Source: an uncultured Verrucomicrobia subdivision 3 bacterium
Lineage (GTDB): Bacteria > Verrucomicrobiota > Verrucomicrobiia > Limisphaerales > UBA11358
Reading direction: 5' to 3'
NCBI GenBank assembly: GCA_903827955.1
Contig: CAIKKJ010000152.1
Span: forward strand, 1-39,031
DNA: 39,031 bases
This document shows positions 1 to 7,987 of the stretch, piece after piece. The notes under the pieces were generated by a model. It made no database searches. It was not told the DNA's origin and saw nothing but the letters and a program-made list of their open reading frames with translations. A program made the translations under genes and the position numbers. How positions within the stretch are numbered: the stretch's first letter is position 1; each line of letters opens with the position of its first letter.

Positions 1-405
1 GCTGCGCTGCGGCGTCCCCGCTGGCGCTTCCCCGGTTTTGGCCAGCGGCATTTCCCAACCGCCCGCAAAAAAGGGAAAGCGCGGGCGGGGACAGCCCGGC
101 GGTCTGTCCCTACCATTGAAAACCGAGGGTAGGCATTACTTCTCCTGCGCGAGAATCTTTTGGTGGTAGGGACGCTGCGCTGCGGCGTCTCCGCTGGCGC
201 TTCCCTGTTTTTGGCCAGCGGCACTTCCCAACCGCCCGCAAAAAATGGAAACCGCGGGCGGGGACAGCCCGGCGGTCTGTCCCTACCATTGAAAACTGAG
301 GGAAGGCGGAACGAGCGGAGCAGGATTCACTCTTTGCCCGTTCGCTTCCGTCGCCTGACGCTGCGCTCGGCGACGGGGACGGCGCAGCGCGCCCATCCCT
401 ACCAT
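1..405. repeat. Tandem REP-like palindromic repeats next to a RAYT gene
   Basis: Two near-identical copies with a period of 173 bp lie at about 1-130 (left end cut by the window edge) and 174-302, followed by a degenerate third piece at about 349-405. Each full copy contains a GGACAG...CTGTCC hairpin (89-109 and 262-282) and a CCGCCCGC/GCGGGCGG inverted repeat (60-88 in copy 1), and ends in CCCTACCAT. The third piece has its own CGTCGCC/GGCGACG hairpin at 349-375. No credible protein is encoded here. Clusters of such palindromes beside a Y1 transposase gene are the usual arrangement of REP/BIME elements with their RAYT. Confidence 0.8.
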
Positions 406-448
406 TTTGAGTTTGCCAGTTTACCGTGCATCTAATTACTTTTTCCTC

Positions 449-922
449 ATGGACGCGCTCAAAAGAAAATCTTTGCCGCATGCCGTGCCATTATGGGTTG
501 AGCCGCACCGGAATATTTATTTCATCAGCATCAACTGCCAGAAACGCGGTTACAACCAGCTTGCCTTGCCGGAAATTTCCGGCCGTTTGTTTGAAACCGT
601 CCGTCACCGGCAGGCAAAATGTTTGTGGTGGCCGCACGTTTTTCTGCTGATGCCGGATCATCTGCACGCACTGGTTTCATTTGGGCCATCGGGCAAAACC
701 ATCCCAGCCATCGTCAGCCAATGGAAGGAGTGGACGGCAAAAGAAATTGGCCTCGGCTGGCAACGCGATTTTTTTGAACATCGTTTGCGGCACGACGAAA
801 GCCGGCGGCAAAAGGCCAATTACATTTTGGAAAACCCCGTGCGAAAAAAACTCATCGCGCGTCCCGAAGACTGGCCGTTCGTCTATTTCGCCGATGGCGA
901 GCGGCCGCAATTTGAATCGTAG
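449..922 (+). CDS. REP-associated tyrosine transposase (Y1/HUH, RAYT)
   Basis: A 157-residue single-domain Y1 transposase of the IS200-like/RAYT family, which nicks single-stranded DNA at palindromic hairpins. The HUH metal-binding motif is visible as PDHLHAL, preceded by a hydrophobic strand. The C-terminal helix carries the nucleophile Tyr in KANYILENPVRKKL, and the WPFVYF ending is typical of RAYTs. The start is set at the ATG at 449; the frame stays open back to a TTG at 407, but that extension runs into the repeat. The gene lies directly downstream of tandem palindromic repeats that are its likely substrates. RAYTs are usually single-copy domesticated genes rather than insertion sequences, and no flanking IS ends are seen. 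It converges with the rluA-like gene, six bases away. Confidence 0.88.
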   Translation: MDALKRKSLPHAVPLWVEPHRNIYFISINCQKRGYNQLALPEISGRLFETVRHRQAKCLWWPHVFLLMPDHLHALVSFGPSGKTIPAIVSQWKEWTAKEIGLGWQRDFFEHRLRHDESRRQKANYILENPVRKKLIARPEDWPFVYFADGERPQFES

Positions 923-928
923 ATTTGT

Positions 929-1771
929 TCACGCCACGCCGAAGGCGGTGAACCACGGTTCGGGCGGGCTGGTGAAATCGTATTCCCGTCCACGCCAGGC
1001 AAACTGGAGGCGTCCGGCATGCAGGGCGTGCTGGGGCAAAATGAGCCGGGCGCGCTGTGCATCCGTCAACCGGCCTTCGACGAGCGCCAAATATAAGTCC
1101 GGATCGCCGCCGTAAATCTTGTCGCCCACAATCGGATGTCCCAGGTGCGCGAGGTGCAAACGAATCTGGTGCTTGCGGCCGGTGTGGGGACGGACGCGGA
1201 GTAAGGTGAAATTTGAAACCGGAGACTTGAAACCGGAAACCAGACCAGATTCGGCGCGCACTCCCTCATCCCGGTCTTCTCCCTCGTGGGGGAGAAGGTG
1301 GCCGGAGGCCGGATGAGGGGGTGCGCCAACGCAACGGAAAAATCTTCGCTCCACAAAAAATTCCGTCTGCGCCGCCACGCCGTCTGGGCGCACGCAATCT
1401 TTGATGGCGATGATGCTTTGCTCGTCCTTGCCGAGCGGAGCGTCAATCGTTCCTTGCTCCGCCGCCACGTGGCCGTGGACGATGGCGAGGTATTCTTTTT
1501 GCACGGCGCGGGTTTCCCAGACTTTGCCGAGTTCACGCGCGGCGAGGGGATTTTTGGCGATGAGGACGAGGCCGGAGGTTTCGCGGTCGAGGCGGTGGAT
1601 GAGATGAGGTTGCTGGTTGCAAGTTGCTGGTTGGCGGTTGAAATAAATCCGCGCACGGCTGATGAGGCTGGAATATTCGTCGCCCTTGGTCGGATGACAC
1701 ACGAGGTCGGCGGGCTTGTGGACGACCAGCAGATCGTCGTCTTCGTGGATGATGGCGAACAGTTTTTCCAA
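929..1771 (-). CDS. RluA-family pseudouridine synthase with repeat-derived insertions
   Basis: Converts specific uridines in rRNA or tRNA to pseudouridine. The catalytic motif HRLDRETSG (Asp nucleophile), the LAIVHG strand and the TGRKHQIRLHL motif identify the RluA family; an S4 domain is absent. At 280 residues it is longer than the bare catalytic domain because of two low-complexity stretches. Residues about 43-54 are encoded by a heptanucleotide array. Residues about 151-186 are encoded by a palindromic element plus a second heptanucleotide array and lie in the loop before TGRKHQ. All catalytic motifs are intact and the frame is open, so it is probably functional. The start is a TTG at 1771 with no clear ribosome-binding site, and a 10-bp-period repeat lies just upstream. 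Which RNA site it modifies cannot be told. Confidence 0.88.
   Translation of the reverse strand: MEKLFAIIHEDDDLLVVHKPADLVCHPTKGDEYSSLISRARIYFNRQPATCNQQPHLIHRLDRETSGLVLIAKNPLAARELGKVWETRAVQKEYLAIVHGHVAAEQGTIDAPLGKDEQSIIAIKDCVRPDGVAAQTEFFVERRFFRCVGAPPHPASGHLLPHEGEDRDEGVRAESGLVSGFKSPVSNFTLLRVRPHTGRKHQIRLHLAHLGHPIVGDKIYGGDPDLYLALVEGRLTDAQRARLILPQHALHAGRLQFAWRGREYDFTSPPEPWFTAFGVA
1215..1249. repeat. Heptanucleotide array inside the rluA-like gene (copy 1)
   Basis: Five 7-bp units related to GAAACCG (GAAACCG, GAGACTT, GAAACCG, GAAACCA, GACCAGA). They are read in frame on the minus strand as part of the loop insertion before the TGRKHQIR motif. Confidence 0.7.
1263..1319. repeat. Nested palindromic element in frame inside the rluA-like gene
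   Basis: Outer arms CCCTCATCC (1263-1271) and GGATGAGGG (1311-1319) enclose inner arms CTTCTCCC (1276-1283) and GGGAGAAG (1290-1297). It encodes about 19 residues (151-170) of the pseudouridine synthase without breaking the frame. Elements with CCCTCA...TGAGGG ends are common dispersed intergenic repeats in many bacteria. Confidence 0.75.
1608..1642. repeat. Heptanucleotide array inside the rluA-like gene (copy 2)
   Basis: Five 7-bp units: GGTTGCT, GGTTGCA, AGTTGCT, GGTTGGC, GGTTGAA. Translated in frame on the minus strand as a Gln/Asn/Pro-rich stretch (residues about 43-54) just before the catalytic HRLDRETSG motif. Confidence 0.7.
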
Positions 1772-1786
1772 GCGCGGAGGAGTTTA

Positions 1787-1816
1787 ACCACGGATAGCCG
1801 GGGATGGACACGAATT
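1787..1816. repeat. 10-bp-period mini-repeat upstream of the rluA-like gene
   Basis: Three decamers, ACCACGGATA, GCCGGGGATG and GACACGAATT, share a CACGGAT-like core. The array lies 16 bases before the TTG start of the rluA-like gene, between it and the divergent TMTC-like gene. The resemblance between units is imperfect. Confidence 0.5.
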
Positions 1817-1901
1817 AATGTTCTGCGGCGACGGCGGAGGGGCGCAGCCACGCAAAGCCGGTTGATTCTTCACGCCGCCTTCTTCATCCTTGCTTGGAAA
1901 A

Positions 1902-3752
1902 ATGTCCCGCAAGAATTTTCTCATCGCCGTCGCCCTCGCGGCCGTGACGCTCGGCCTTTACTGGCCGGTGCGGAATTTCGACCTCGTGCGCTATGACGAT
2001 CCGCAGGTGATGACCGATTGCCCATTCGTCGCCGGCGGGCTGACGTGGGCGGGCCTCCACTGGGCGCTGACGGGCGTGGTCATCGCCAACTGGCATCCGG
2101 TGACGAATCTGTCGTTCCTGACGGTGGCGCAATTTTTTGGCCACACGCCCGGCGCACAGCATCTGGCGAACGCCTTCATCCACGCGGCGAACGCAGCGCT
2201 GCTCTTCCTGCTGTTGCGCCAACTCACCGGCGCGACGTGGCGCAGCGCGGCGGCGGCGGCGATTTTCGCGTGGCATCCGCAGCGCGTGGAATCAGTGGCG
2301 TGGATCATCGAGCGCAAAGACGTGCTGTGCGGATTTTTCTTTTTGCTGACGCTGTGGTTTTACGCGCGGTTTGCGGAGGAGAAAAAAATCCAAGGCGCGA
2401 AGTCTAAAATATTTTTCCGCGCGAGCCTGCTGGCATTCGTGCTGGCGCTGTTGAGCAAGCCGATGGCCGTGACGCTGCCGTTCGTGCTGCTGCTGCTGGA
2501 CGCGTGGCCGCTGAACCGCTTTCAGGTTTCAGGTTTCAGGTTTCAAACTTTCAAACCGCTGGTCTGGGAAAAAATCCCGTTCTTTGCGCTGATGATTTTA
2601 TTTTGCGCCGCGACGTATTGGATCCAACACGATTACGCCGCCATGACGCCGTGGGAAAAACTCGGCCTCGCGCCGCGCGTGGCCAATGCCATCAACAGCT
2701 ACCTCGCCTATCCCGCGCAACTGTTTTGGCCGGTGAACCTCGCGGCGATTTATCCATTCCCCAAAGATTTCGACGCGACGACGACCGGCCTGAAGGCGCT
2801 GGCGTTGGTGGCGATTTCCATTTTCTGCGCGGCGCAAATCCGGCGGCGGCCGCAGCTCGCCGTCGGCTGGTGCTGGTATCTCGGCACGGCGCTGCCGGTC
2901 ATCGGCATCATCCAAGTCGGCGAACAAGCGCTGGCCGACCGCTACACTTATTTGCCGCTCATCGGCCCGGTCGTGGCGCTGGTGTGGACGGCGGCGGAAA
3001 TGTTTTCATCGCGCGCGGGGAAAATGGTTCTGGCGGCGGCAACCATTTTTATTTTGCCGACGCTTCTCGTGCTGTCCGCGCGGCAATTGCAATTCTGGCG
3101 GAACACCATCGAGCTGTTTTCGCACAACGTCGCCGTGACGCCCAACAATGCCTCCGCTCATTTCACGCTCGGCCTCGGCTACGAACACGCCGGCGAGACG
3201 AACCGCGCCCTCGTCTGTTATCGCACCGCGAAAAATCTCGCGCCGTTCGACTGGCAAAACCGGCGCAGCCTGGCGACGCTGCTCGGCAAACAGAATCTAA
3301 CCGCCGAAGCCGAAGCGGAATTCACCTCGCTCGTCGCCGAGGAGCCGGAGGATTTTCAGAACCATCTTTTGTTCGCCGGATTTTTGGGCGCGCAAAACCG
3401 GCCAGCCGAGGCTGCCGCGCAGCTCAATGAAACGTTGCGGTGGAATCCCGATTGCACCGAGGCGCTGAACAATCTTGCGTGGTCGCTCGCCACCAGTTCG
3501 CACGCGGAACTCCGCGACGGCCCGCGCGCGGTGACGCTCGCGCAACACGCGTGCGAGCTGACGAAATTTGAAAAGACGATTTTTCTCGGCACACTCGCAG
3601 CGGCGTTGGCTGAGGCGGGGAAATTTGACGATGCCCTCGCCACCGCGCAACGCGCCTGCGACCACGCAGAGAAAAACGGCGAGGCAGATTTGCTCGCGGC
3701 CAACCAGCGGTTGCTGGGACTTTACCGCCAGCACCAGCCGGCGCGGGAATAG
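1902..3752 (+). CDS. TMTC-like polytopic membrane protein with C-terminal TPR repeats
   Basis: About 616 residues. The N-terminal ~390 residues form a polytopic membrane domain of the glycosyltransferase-C/TMTC type: an early YDDP motif at the first extracytoplasmic loop, then NWHPVTNLS, HAANAALLF, HPQRVESVAWIIERKDVL and later YPFPKDF. Residues about 410-610 are tetratricopeptide repeats, such as HFTLGLGYEHAGETNRALV and ALNNLAWSLA. Eukaryotic TMTC proteins are O-mannosyltransferases; bacterial relatives are uncharacterised, so protein or glycan glycosylation at the inner membrane is inference. An in-frame heptanucleotide array encodes residues 207-218 between membrane segments. The ATG at 1902 is preferred over an in-frame TTG at 1890. 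It converges with mpl, five bases away. Confidence 0.75.
   Translation: MSRKNFLIAVALAAVTLGLYWPVRNFDLVRYDDPQVMTDCPFVAGGLTWAGLHWALTGVVIANWHPVTNLSFLTVAQFFGHTPGAQHLANAFIHAANAALLFLLLRQLTGATWRSAAAAAIFAWHPQRVESVAWIIERKDVLCGFFFLLTLWFYARFAEEKKIQGAKSKIFFRASLLAFVLALLSKPMAVTLPFVLLLLDAWPLNRFQVSGFRFQTFKPLVWEKIPFFALMILFCAATYWIQHDYAAMTPWEKLGLAPRVANAINSYLAYPAQLFWPVNLAAIYPFPKDFDATTTGLKALALVAISIFCAAQIRRRPQLAVGWCWYLGTALPVIGIIQVGEQALADRYTYLPLIGPVVALVWTAAEMFSSRAGKMVLAAATIFILPTLLVLSARQLQFWRNTIELFSHNVAVTPNNASAHFTLGLGYEHAGETNRALVCYRTAKNLAPFDWQNRRSLATLLGKQNLTAEAEAEFTSLVAEEPEDFQNHLLFAGFLGAQNRPAEAAAQLNETLRWNPDCTEALNNLAWSLATSSHAELRDGPRAVTLAQHACELTKFEKTIFLGTLAAALAEAGKFDDALATAQRACDHAEKNGEADLLAANQRLLGLYRQHQPARE
2521..2555. 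repeat. Heptanucleotide array inside the TMTC-like gene
   Basis: Three perfect TTCAGGT units (2521-2541) followed by two diverged units, TTCAAAC and TTTCAAA. Translated in frame as an FQVSGFRFQTFK stretch, residues 207-218, in a loop between hydrophobic segments. Confidence 0.85.
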
Positions 3753-3757
3753 TTTTT

Positions 3758-5152
3758 TTACCGCCCCAATCGCGCCAGCAGTTTTCCGTGGATGCCGCCG
3801 AAGCCGCCGTTGCTGAACACCACCACCACGTCGCCGCCCTGCACATGTTTCGCGACGTGCGCCACGATGGCATCCGCGTCCGGCAGATACGCCGTGGGCT
3901 TGCCGGTCGCGCCAATTTGCTGCATCAATTTTTCCGGATCGAGGCGTTCTTCCGGCGCGAGCAATTCCAGCCGCGCGATTTGCGAAACGATCACGCCATC
4001 CGCATCCACGAACGACGCCGCGAGTTCGTCTTGAAAAACATTCCGGCGCGTCGTGTTCGTGCGCGGCTCGAAAATCGCCCAGATTTTTTCCTTCGCGTAT
4101 TTGATGCGGAGCGCGCGCATCGTCTCGCGGATGGCCGTGGGGTGATGGCCGAAATCGTCAATCACCGTCACGCCGCCCGCGATGCCCTTCACTTCCATGC
4201 GCCGCTTGATGCCTTTGAACGTATCGAACGCACTTTGAATTTGTTTGTTCGACAGCCCGCAATGTTTCGCCGCGCCGATGACGGCGAGCGCGTTGCGGAC
4301 ATTTAATTCGCCCACGAGATTCAGGTGAAACTTGAAGCTGGGGATTTCAAACGTCGTCGCCGTCGGACCGAAGTTCAGGTTGAAACCTTGCACGGCATTT
4401 TCTGCACCGAGGCCGAAGCGCTTCACCGGGCAATGCGTGACGTTCAACAGCGGCACGAGATTCGCGTCGTCGCCATTGCCGAGCAGCAGACCGTTGCGCG
4501 GCACGAGGCGGATGAAATGGGAAAACGTTTTCTTCACCGCCGCAAGATTTTCAAAAATGTCCGCGTGGTCAAATTCCAAGTTGTTGACGATGGCGACTTC
4601 CGGCAGGTAATGGATGAATTTGCTGCGCTTGTCGAAAAACGCGGTGTCGTATTCGTCGCCCTCGATGATGAAAAATTCGCTGTCCGTGAACCGCGCGCCC
4701 TGTGTGAAATTATTCGGGATGCCGCCGATGAGATAGCTGGGATTGTGGCCGTTATGCTCGAATACCCAAGTCAGCAAGCTCGTCGTCGTCGTCTTACCGT
4801 GCGTGCCGGCGACGACAAGCGAGCGTTTGCCGCGGATGAAAAATTCCGCGAGCAGTGCCGCGAGCGAGCAATAGCGTAGCCTGTGGTCGAGGCAGTATTC
4901 AGCCTCGGGATTGCCGCGCGAAATGGCGTTACCGATGACGACGAGGTCGGGCTTGTGCGAGAGATTTTTTTCGTCATAGCCGTTTAGCACGGGAATTTTT
5001 TTAGCGGCGAGAAACGACGCCATCGGCTCATAAACATTCTGGTCGGAGCCGGTGACGAGAAAACCTTTGTCGAGCATGGCGGCGGCGGCGGAAGCCATCG
5101 CGGTGCCGCCGATGCCGGTGAAATGGACGGATTTGATCGCGGTTGAAAACAT
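3758..5152 (-). CDS. mpl: UDP-N-acetylmuramate:L-alanyl-gamma-D-glutamyl-meso-diaminopimelate ligase
   Basis: Cytoplasmic ATP-dependent ligase that attaches recycled murein tripeptide to UDP-MurNAc. The 464-residue product shows the three Mur-ligase domains: an N-terminal nucleotide-binding GIGGTAMA motif followed by TGSDQNVYEPM, the ATP-binding loop GTHGKTTT at 116-123, and NLEFDHADIF in the central domain. C-terminal motifs are DDFGHHPTAI, FEPRTNT and the final SNGGFGGIHGKLL. The phrases VIGNAISRGNP and FFDKRSKF are characteristic of Mpl rather than MurC. The open frame continues upstream to 5584, but that part overlaps the PL22-like gene; the ATG at 5152 gives the family length. It implies meso-diaminopimelate in the peptidoglycan and active murein recycling. 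Confidence 0.95.
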   Translation of the reverse strand: MFSTAIKSVHFTGIGGTAMASAAAAMLDKGFLVTGSDQNVYEPMASFLAAKKIPVLNGYDEKNLSHKPDLVVIGNAISRGNPEAEYCLDHRLRYCSLAALLAEFFIRGKRSLVVAGTHGKTTTTSLLTWVFEHNGHNPSYLIGGIPNNFTQGARFTDSEFFIIEGDEYDTAFFDKRSKFIHYLPEVAIVNNLEFDHADIFENLAAVKKTFSHFIRLVPRNGLLLGNGDDANLVPLLNVTHCPVKRFGLGAENAVQGFNLNFGPTATTFEIPSFKFHLNLVGELNVRNALAVIGAAKHCGLSNKQIQSAFDTFKGIKRRMEVKGIAGGVTVIDDFGHHPTAIRETMRALRIKYAKEKIWAIFEPRTNTTRRNVFQDELAASFVDADGVIVSQIARLELLAPEERLDPEKLMQQIGATGKPTAYLPDADAIVAHVAKHVQGGDVVVVFSNGGFGGIHGKLLARLGR

Positions 5153-5297
5153 CGGCGCGCATGATGGCGGAACGGCGCGAAAAAAAAAGTGAGAAGTGTG
5201 CGCATCGCCAGTTGTGACGATGGCGCGGCGGCGGGTTTCTGCGAAAATCGGAAACCAAACCTGAAGCCAAACGTCTGTTCCGATGCATTTCCACACC

Positions 5298-6578
5298 ATG
5301 AAACAATTTTTATTTTCCATTGCCGCCGCGATTTTTGCCACGACGGTTCGCGCGCAAACTGATTTGCCGACCGAGTGGATTGATGCGGACACCGGCCATC
5401 GCGTCGTGCAGTTGTCCACCGAGCCGGGCAGCGAGAGTTTGTATTTCAACCTGAATCCGTTCACGCCCGACGGGAAAAGCATGGTCATTACCACGAGCAA
5501 CGGCATCGCGCTGGTGAATCTGGAAACGCGCGCGGTGGAAAAAATTGTCGAGGGCCGCGTCCACATCATCATGGTCGGGCACAAGACCGGGAAAATTTAC
5601 ATCGGGCAGACGGACATCGCGGATGGCGTGACGAACCGCTGGATTTGCCGCATTGACCCAAGCACGAAAGCCGTGGAAAAAATCCTGAAGCTCGCGCGCG
5701 GGCAGGAAGTTTCCACCGTCAATGCGGACGAGACGCTGCTCGGCGGCACGTTCACCGAGCGCAATGACTGGGGCACGAATAATTTTTTCAACGGCGGTCC
5801 GAACCGCCGCAACGACATCGCCACCGCCGACGCCTACCGCGGCAAGAAAGGCACGATGATGGAAGAACGCCTCGCCAAACATTATCCGATGGAACTTTTT
5901 TTCTACAACATCGTGACCAGTGAGACGAAAAAATTCAACCGCTGCACCGACTGGCTAGGCCATCTGCAATTTTCGCCGAGCGATCCGACGTTGCTCATGT
6001 TTTGCCACGAAGGCCCGTGGCACAAGGTGGATCGCATCTGGACGATTCGCACCGACGGCTCGGATTTGAAACTGATTCATCAGCGCACGATGATCATGGA
6101 GATTGCCGGGCACGAATTTTTCAGCAGCGACGGCAAAACGATTTGGTATGACTTGCAAACCCCGCGTGGTGAAGATTTCTGGGTGGCGGGCTATGAAATC
6201 GCGAGCGGCGCACGGACGTGGTATCATTTGCAGCGCGATGAATGGGGCGTGCATTTCAACGTCTCGCCGGACGGCAATTTATTTTCCAGCGACGGCGGCG
6301 ATGACAAGATGGTGGCCCACGCCGACAACGGCAAATGGATGTATCTTTTCCGCCCCGAACTCATCGAAGACCGTTCCGCTGGAAATGTCACGACCACGAA
6401 TCTCATCCAGACCGGCGTGTTTCGTTCCGAAAAACTCGTCAACATGGCGAAGCACGACTACGCGCTGGAACCGAACGGGATGTTCTCGCCCGACATGAAA
6501 TGGCTCATCTTCCGCAGCAATCTGAGCGGCGGGAACCAGGCCTACGCGGTGGAATTGAAACGGGCCGACGGGAAGTGA
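5298..6578 (+). CDS. Secreted oligogalacturonate-lyase-like beta-propeller protein (PL22 family)
   Basis: About 426 residues with a cleavable signal peptide (MKQFLFSIAAAIFATTVRAQ), so periplasmic or exported. DTGHRVVQLSTEPGSESLYF and NPFTPDGKSMV near the N-terminus resemble oligogalacturonate lyases, which cleave short pectin fragments. HEGPWHKVDRIW, AGHEFFSSDGKTIWYD and WGVHFNVSPDG repeat the propeller blade pattern and carry histidines that could bind the catalytic metal. Catalytic competence cannot be confirmed, and related Verrucomicrobial proteins may act on other uronates or be plain TolB-like propellers. The ATG at 5298 is chosen over 5283 because it starts the signal peptide. No pectinase cluster surrounds it; it is divergent from mpl and converges with glgC. 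Confidence 0.72.
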   Translation: MKQFLFSIAAAIFATTVRAQTDLPTEWIDADTGHRVVQLSTEPGSESLYFNLNPFTPDGKSMVITTSNGIALVNLETRAVEKIVEGRVHIIMVGHKTGKIYIGQTDIADGVTNRWICRIDPSTKAVEKILKLARGQEVSTVNADETLLGGTFTERNDWGTNNFFNGGPNRRNDIATADAYRGKKGTMMEERLAKHYPMELFFYNIVTSETKKFNRCTDWLGHLQFSPSDPTLLMFCHEGPWHKVDRIWTIRTDGSDLKLIHQRTMIMEIAGHEFFSSDGKTIWYDLQTPRGEDFWVAGYEIASGARTWYHLQRDEWGVHFNVSPDGNLFSSDGGDDKMVAHADNGKWMYLFRPELIEDRSAGNVTTTNLIQTGVFRSEKLVNMAKHDYALEPNGMFSPDMKWLIFRSNLSGGNQAYAVELKRADGK

Positions 6579-6582
6579 CCCA

Positions 6583-7893
6583 TCAAATCACCATGCCGTG
6601 CGGAATCACCGCGCTTTTGGGAATGATCACGATGCCATCGCGGATGAAATAGCGTTCATGGTCGAGCGTATCCGGTTTGCCAGCGGGCGAAATCGTCACG
6701 TTGTTCCCGATGCGGGCATTCTTGTCAATGATGGCGTTCTCAATCTTGCAGTTCTCGCCCACGCCCACGCGCGGCAAACCTTCGCGCTCATGACGTTCGA
6801 TGGAATCCTGTGATTCGTAGTAATCGCTACCGAGCAGGATGACGCGGTCCAATTCCGTGCCCGAACCCACGATGGTCCGCAAGCCCACGATGCTGCGATT
6901 GATTTTTGCGCGGTTGATGATGCAGCCATCGGAGATGACCGCGTGATCGATCTGCGCGCCGTTGATCTTGGAGCCGGGCAGATAACGCGGACGCGAAAAA
7001 ATCGGCGCGCTCATGTCGAAAAAATTAAAGCGTGGCAGTTCACTCACCAAGTCCAAGTTTGCCTCAAAGAAACTACGAATCGTTCCGATGTCTTCCCAGT
7101 ATCCTTCATAGACGTAGGAAAACACGCGGCGCGTGGTGATGGCGTGCGGGATGATGTGCTTGCCGAAATCCGAGAGCGGGTTGTCGAGCAACTCGGCGAT
7201 GACGTTGCGGTTGAAAACATAAATGCCCATTGAGGCGAGAAATGAATCGCCTTCGCGCTTCACGGCCAGATTTTTTTGCATCGCAGACGACAGCTTGAGC
7301 GTGTCGAGCACCGCGTCCTCCTTGGGTTTCTCGACGAAGCGCGTGATGCGGTTGTCGCCGTCAATCGCCATGATGCCGAGCGATTTTGCGTCCGCGCGGC
7401 CCACGGGAATCGTGGCGATGGTGATTTCTGCGCCGGTGACAAGATGCTGCGTGACGACTTCTTCAAAATTCATCCGATACAACTGGTCGCCGGAGAGAAT
7501 CACAAGCTGGTCGAAGTCATGATTCATGAAGTGCATCAGGTTTTTCCGCACCGCATCCGCCGTGCCTTCATACCACGACGTGTTGGTGAACGTCTGCTGC
7601 GCCGCGAGGATTTCCACGAAGCCGCTGGAGAAATGGTCGAACTTGTAAGTGCGCGAAATGTGGCCGTGCAACGACGTGGAGTTGAACTGCGTCAAAACAT
7701 AGATGCGGCGGAAACCGGAGTTGATGCAGTTCGAAATCGGGATGTCTACGAGACGATACTTGCCCGCGAGCGGCACCGCCGGCTTCGCGCGATCCTTCGT
7801 CAGCGGAAACAGCCGCGACCCCTGGCCGCCGCCCATGATGACACAGAGAACTTTACTGGTATTGGATGTCTGCCGCCCGGTGTGTGATGCCAT
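6583..7893 (-). CDS. glgC: Glucose-1-phosphate adenylyltransferase
   Basis: Makes ADP-glucose from glucose-1-phosphate and ATP, the committed step of bacterial glycogen synthesis. The 436-residue protein has the nucleotide-binding GGGQGSRLFPLT followed by KPAVPLAGKYRLVDIPISNC (residues 21-57), then WYEGTADAVRKN, SGDQLYRM, FVEKPKE and YWEDIGTI. The C-terminal half is a left-handed beta-helix with GSKINGAQI and NCKIENAIIDKNARIG. The sequence style is closer to the cyanobacterial/plant type than to the enterobacterial type. It lies downstream of hflX on the same strand, 94 bases apart, with an AT-rich leader and no obvious ribosome-binding site. No other glycogen genes are in view. Confidence 0.95.
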   Translation of the reverse strand: MASHTGRQTSNTSKVLCVIMGGGQGSRLFPLTKDRAKPAVPLAGKYRLVDIPISNCINSGFRRIYVLTQFNSTSLHGHISRTYKFDHFSSGFVEILAAQQTFTNTSWYEGTADAVRKNLMHFMNHDFDQLVILSGDQLYRMNFEEVVTQHLVTGAEITIATIPVGRADAKSLGIMAIDGDNRITRFVEKPKEDAVLDTLKLSSAMQKNLAVKREGDSFLASMGIYVFNRNVIAELLDNPLSDFGKHIIPHAITTRRVFSYVYEGYWEDIGTIRSFFEANLDLVSELPRFNFFDMSAPIFSRPRYLPGSKINGAQIDHAVISDGCIINRAKINRSIVGLRTIVGSGTELDRVILLGSDYYESQDSIERHEREGLPRVGVGENCKIENAIIDKNARIGNNVTISPAGKPDTLDHERYFIRDGIVIIPKSAVIPHGMVI

Positions 7894-7987
7894 AAAATAT
7901 TTTTTTGAAGGACGGAAAAACTTTAACGCCGTTGCCCGTCACGAAGCAAGCGCCGTTCTGATTTTTATGAAACAATTTTTGGCGAGG

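Noticed and set aside
1-405. CRISPR array in the tandem repeats
   Set aside because: Repeat units are 173 bp, only two to three copies, with internal palindromes and no unique spacers; no cas genes are present.
5153-5584. N-terminal extension of mpl to 5584
   Set aside because: It would overlap the divergent PL22-like gene by almost 300 bases and has no Mur-ligase character; the ATG at 5152 gives the normal length.
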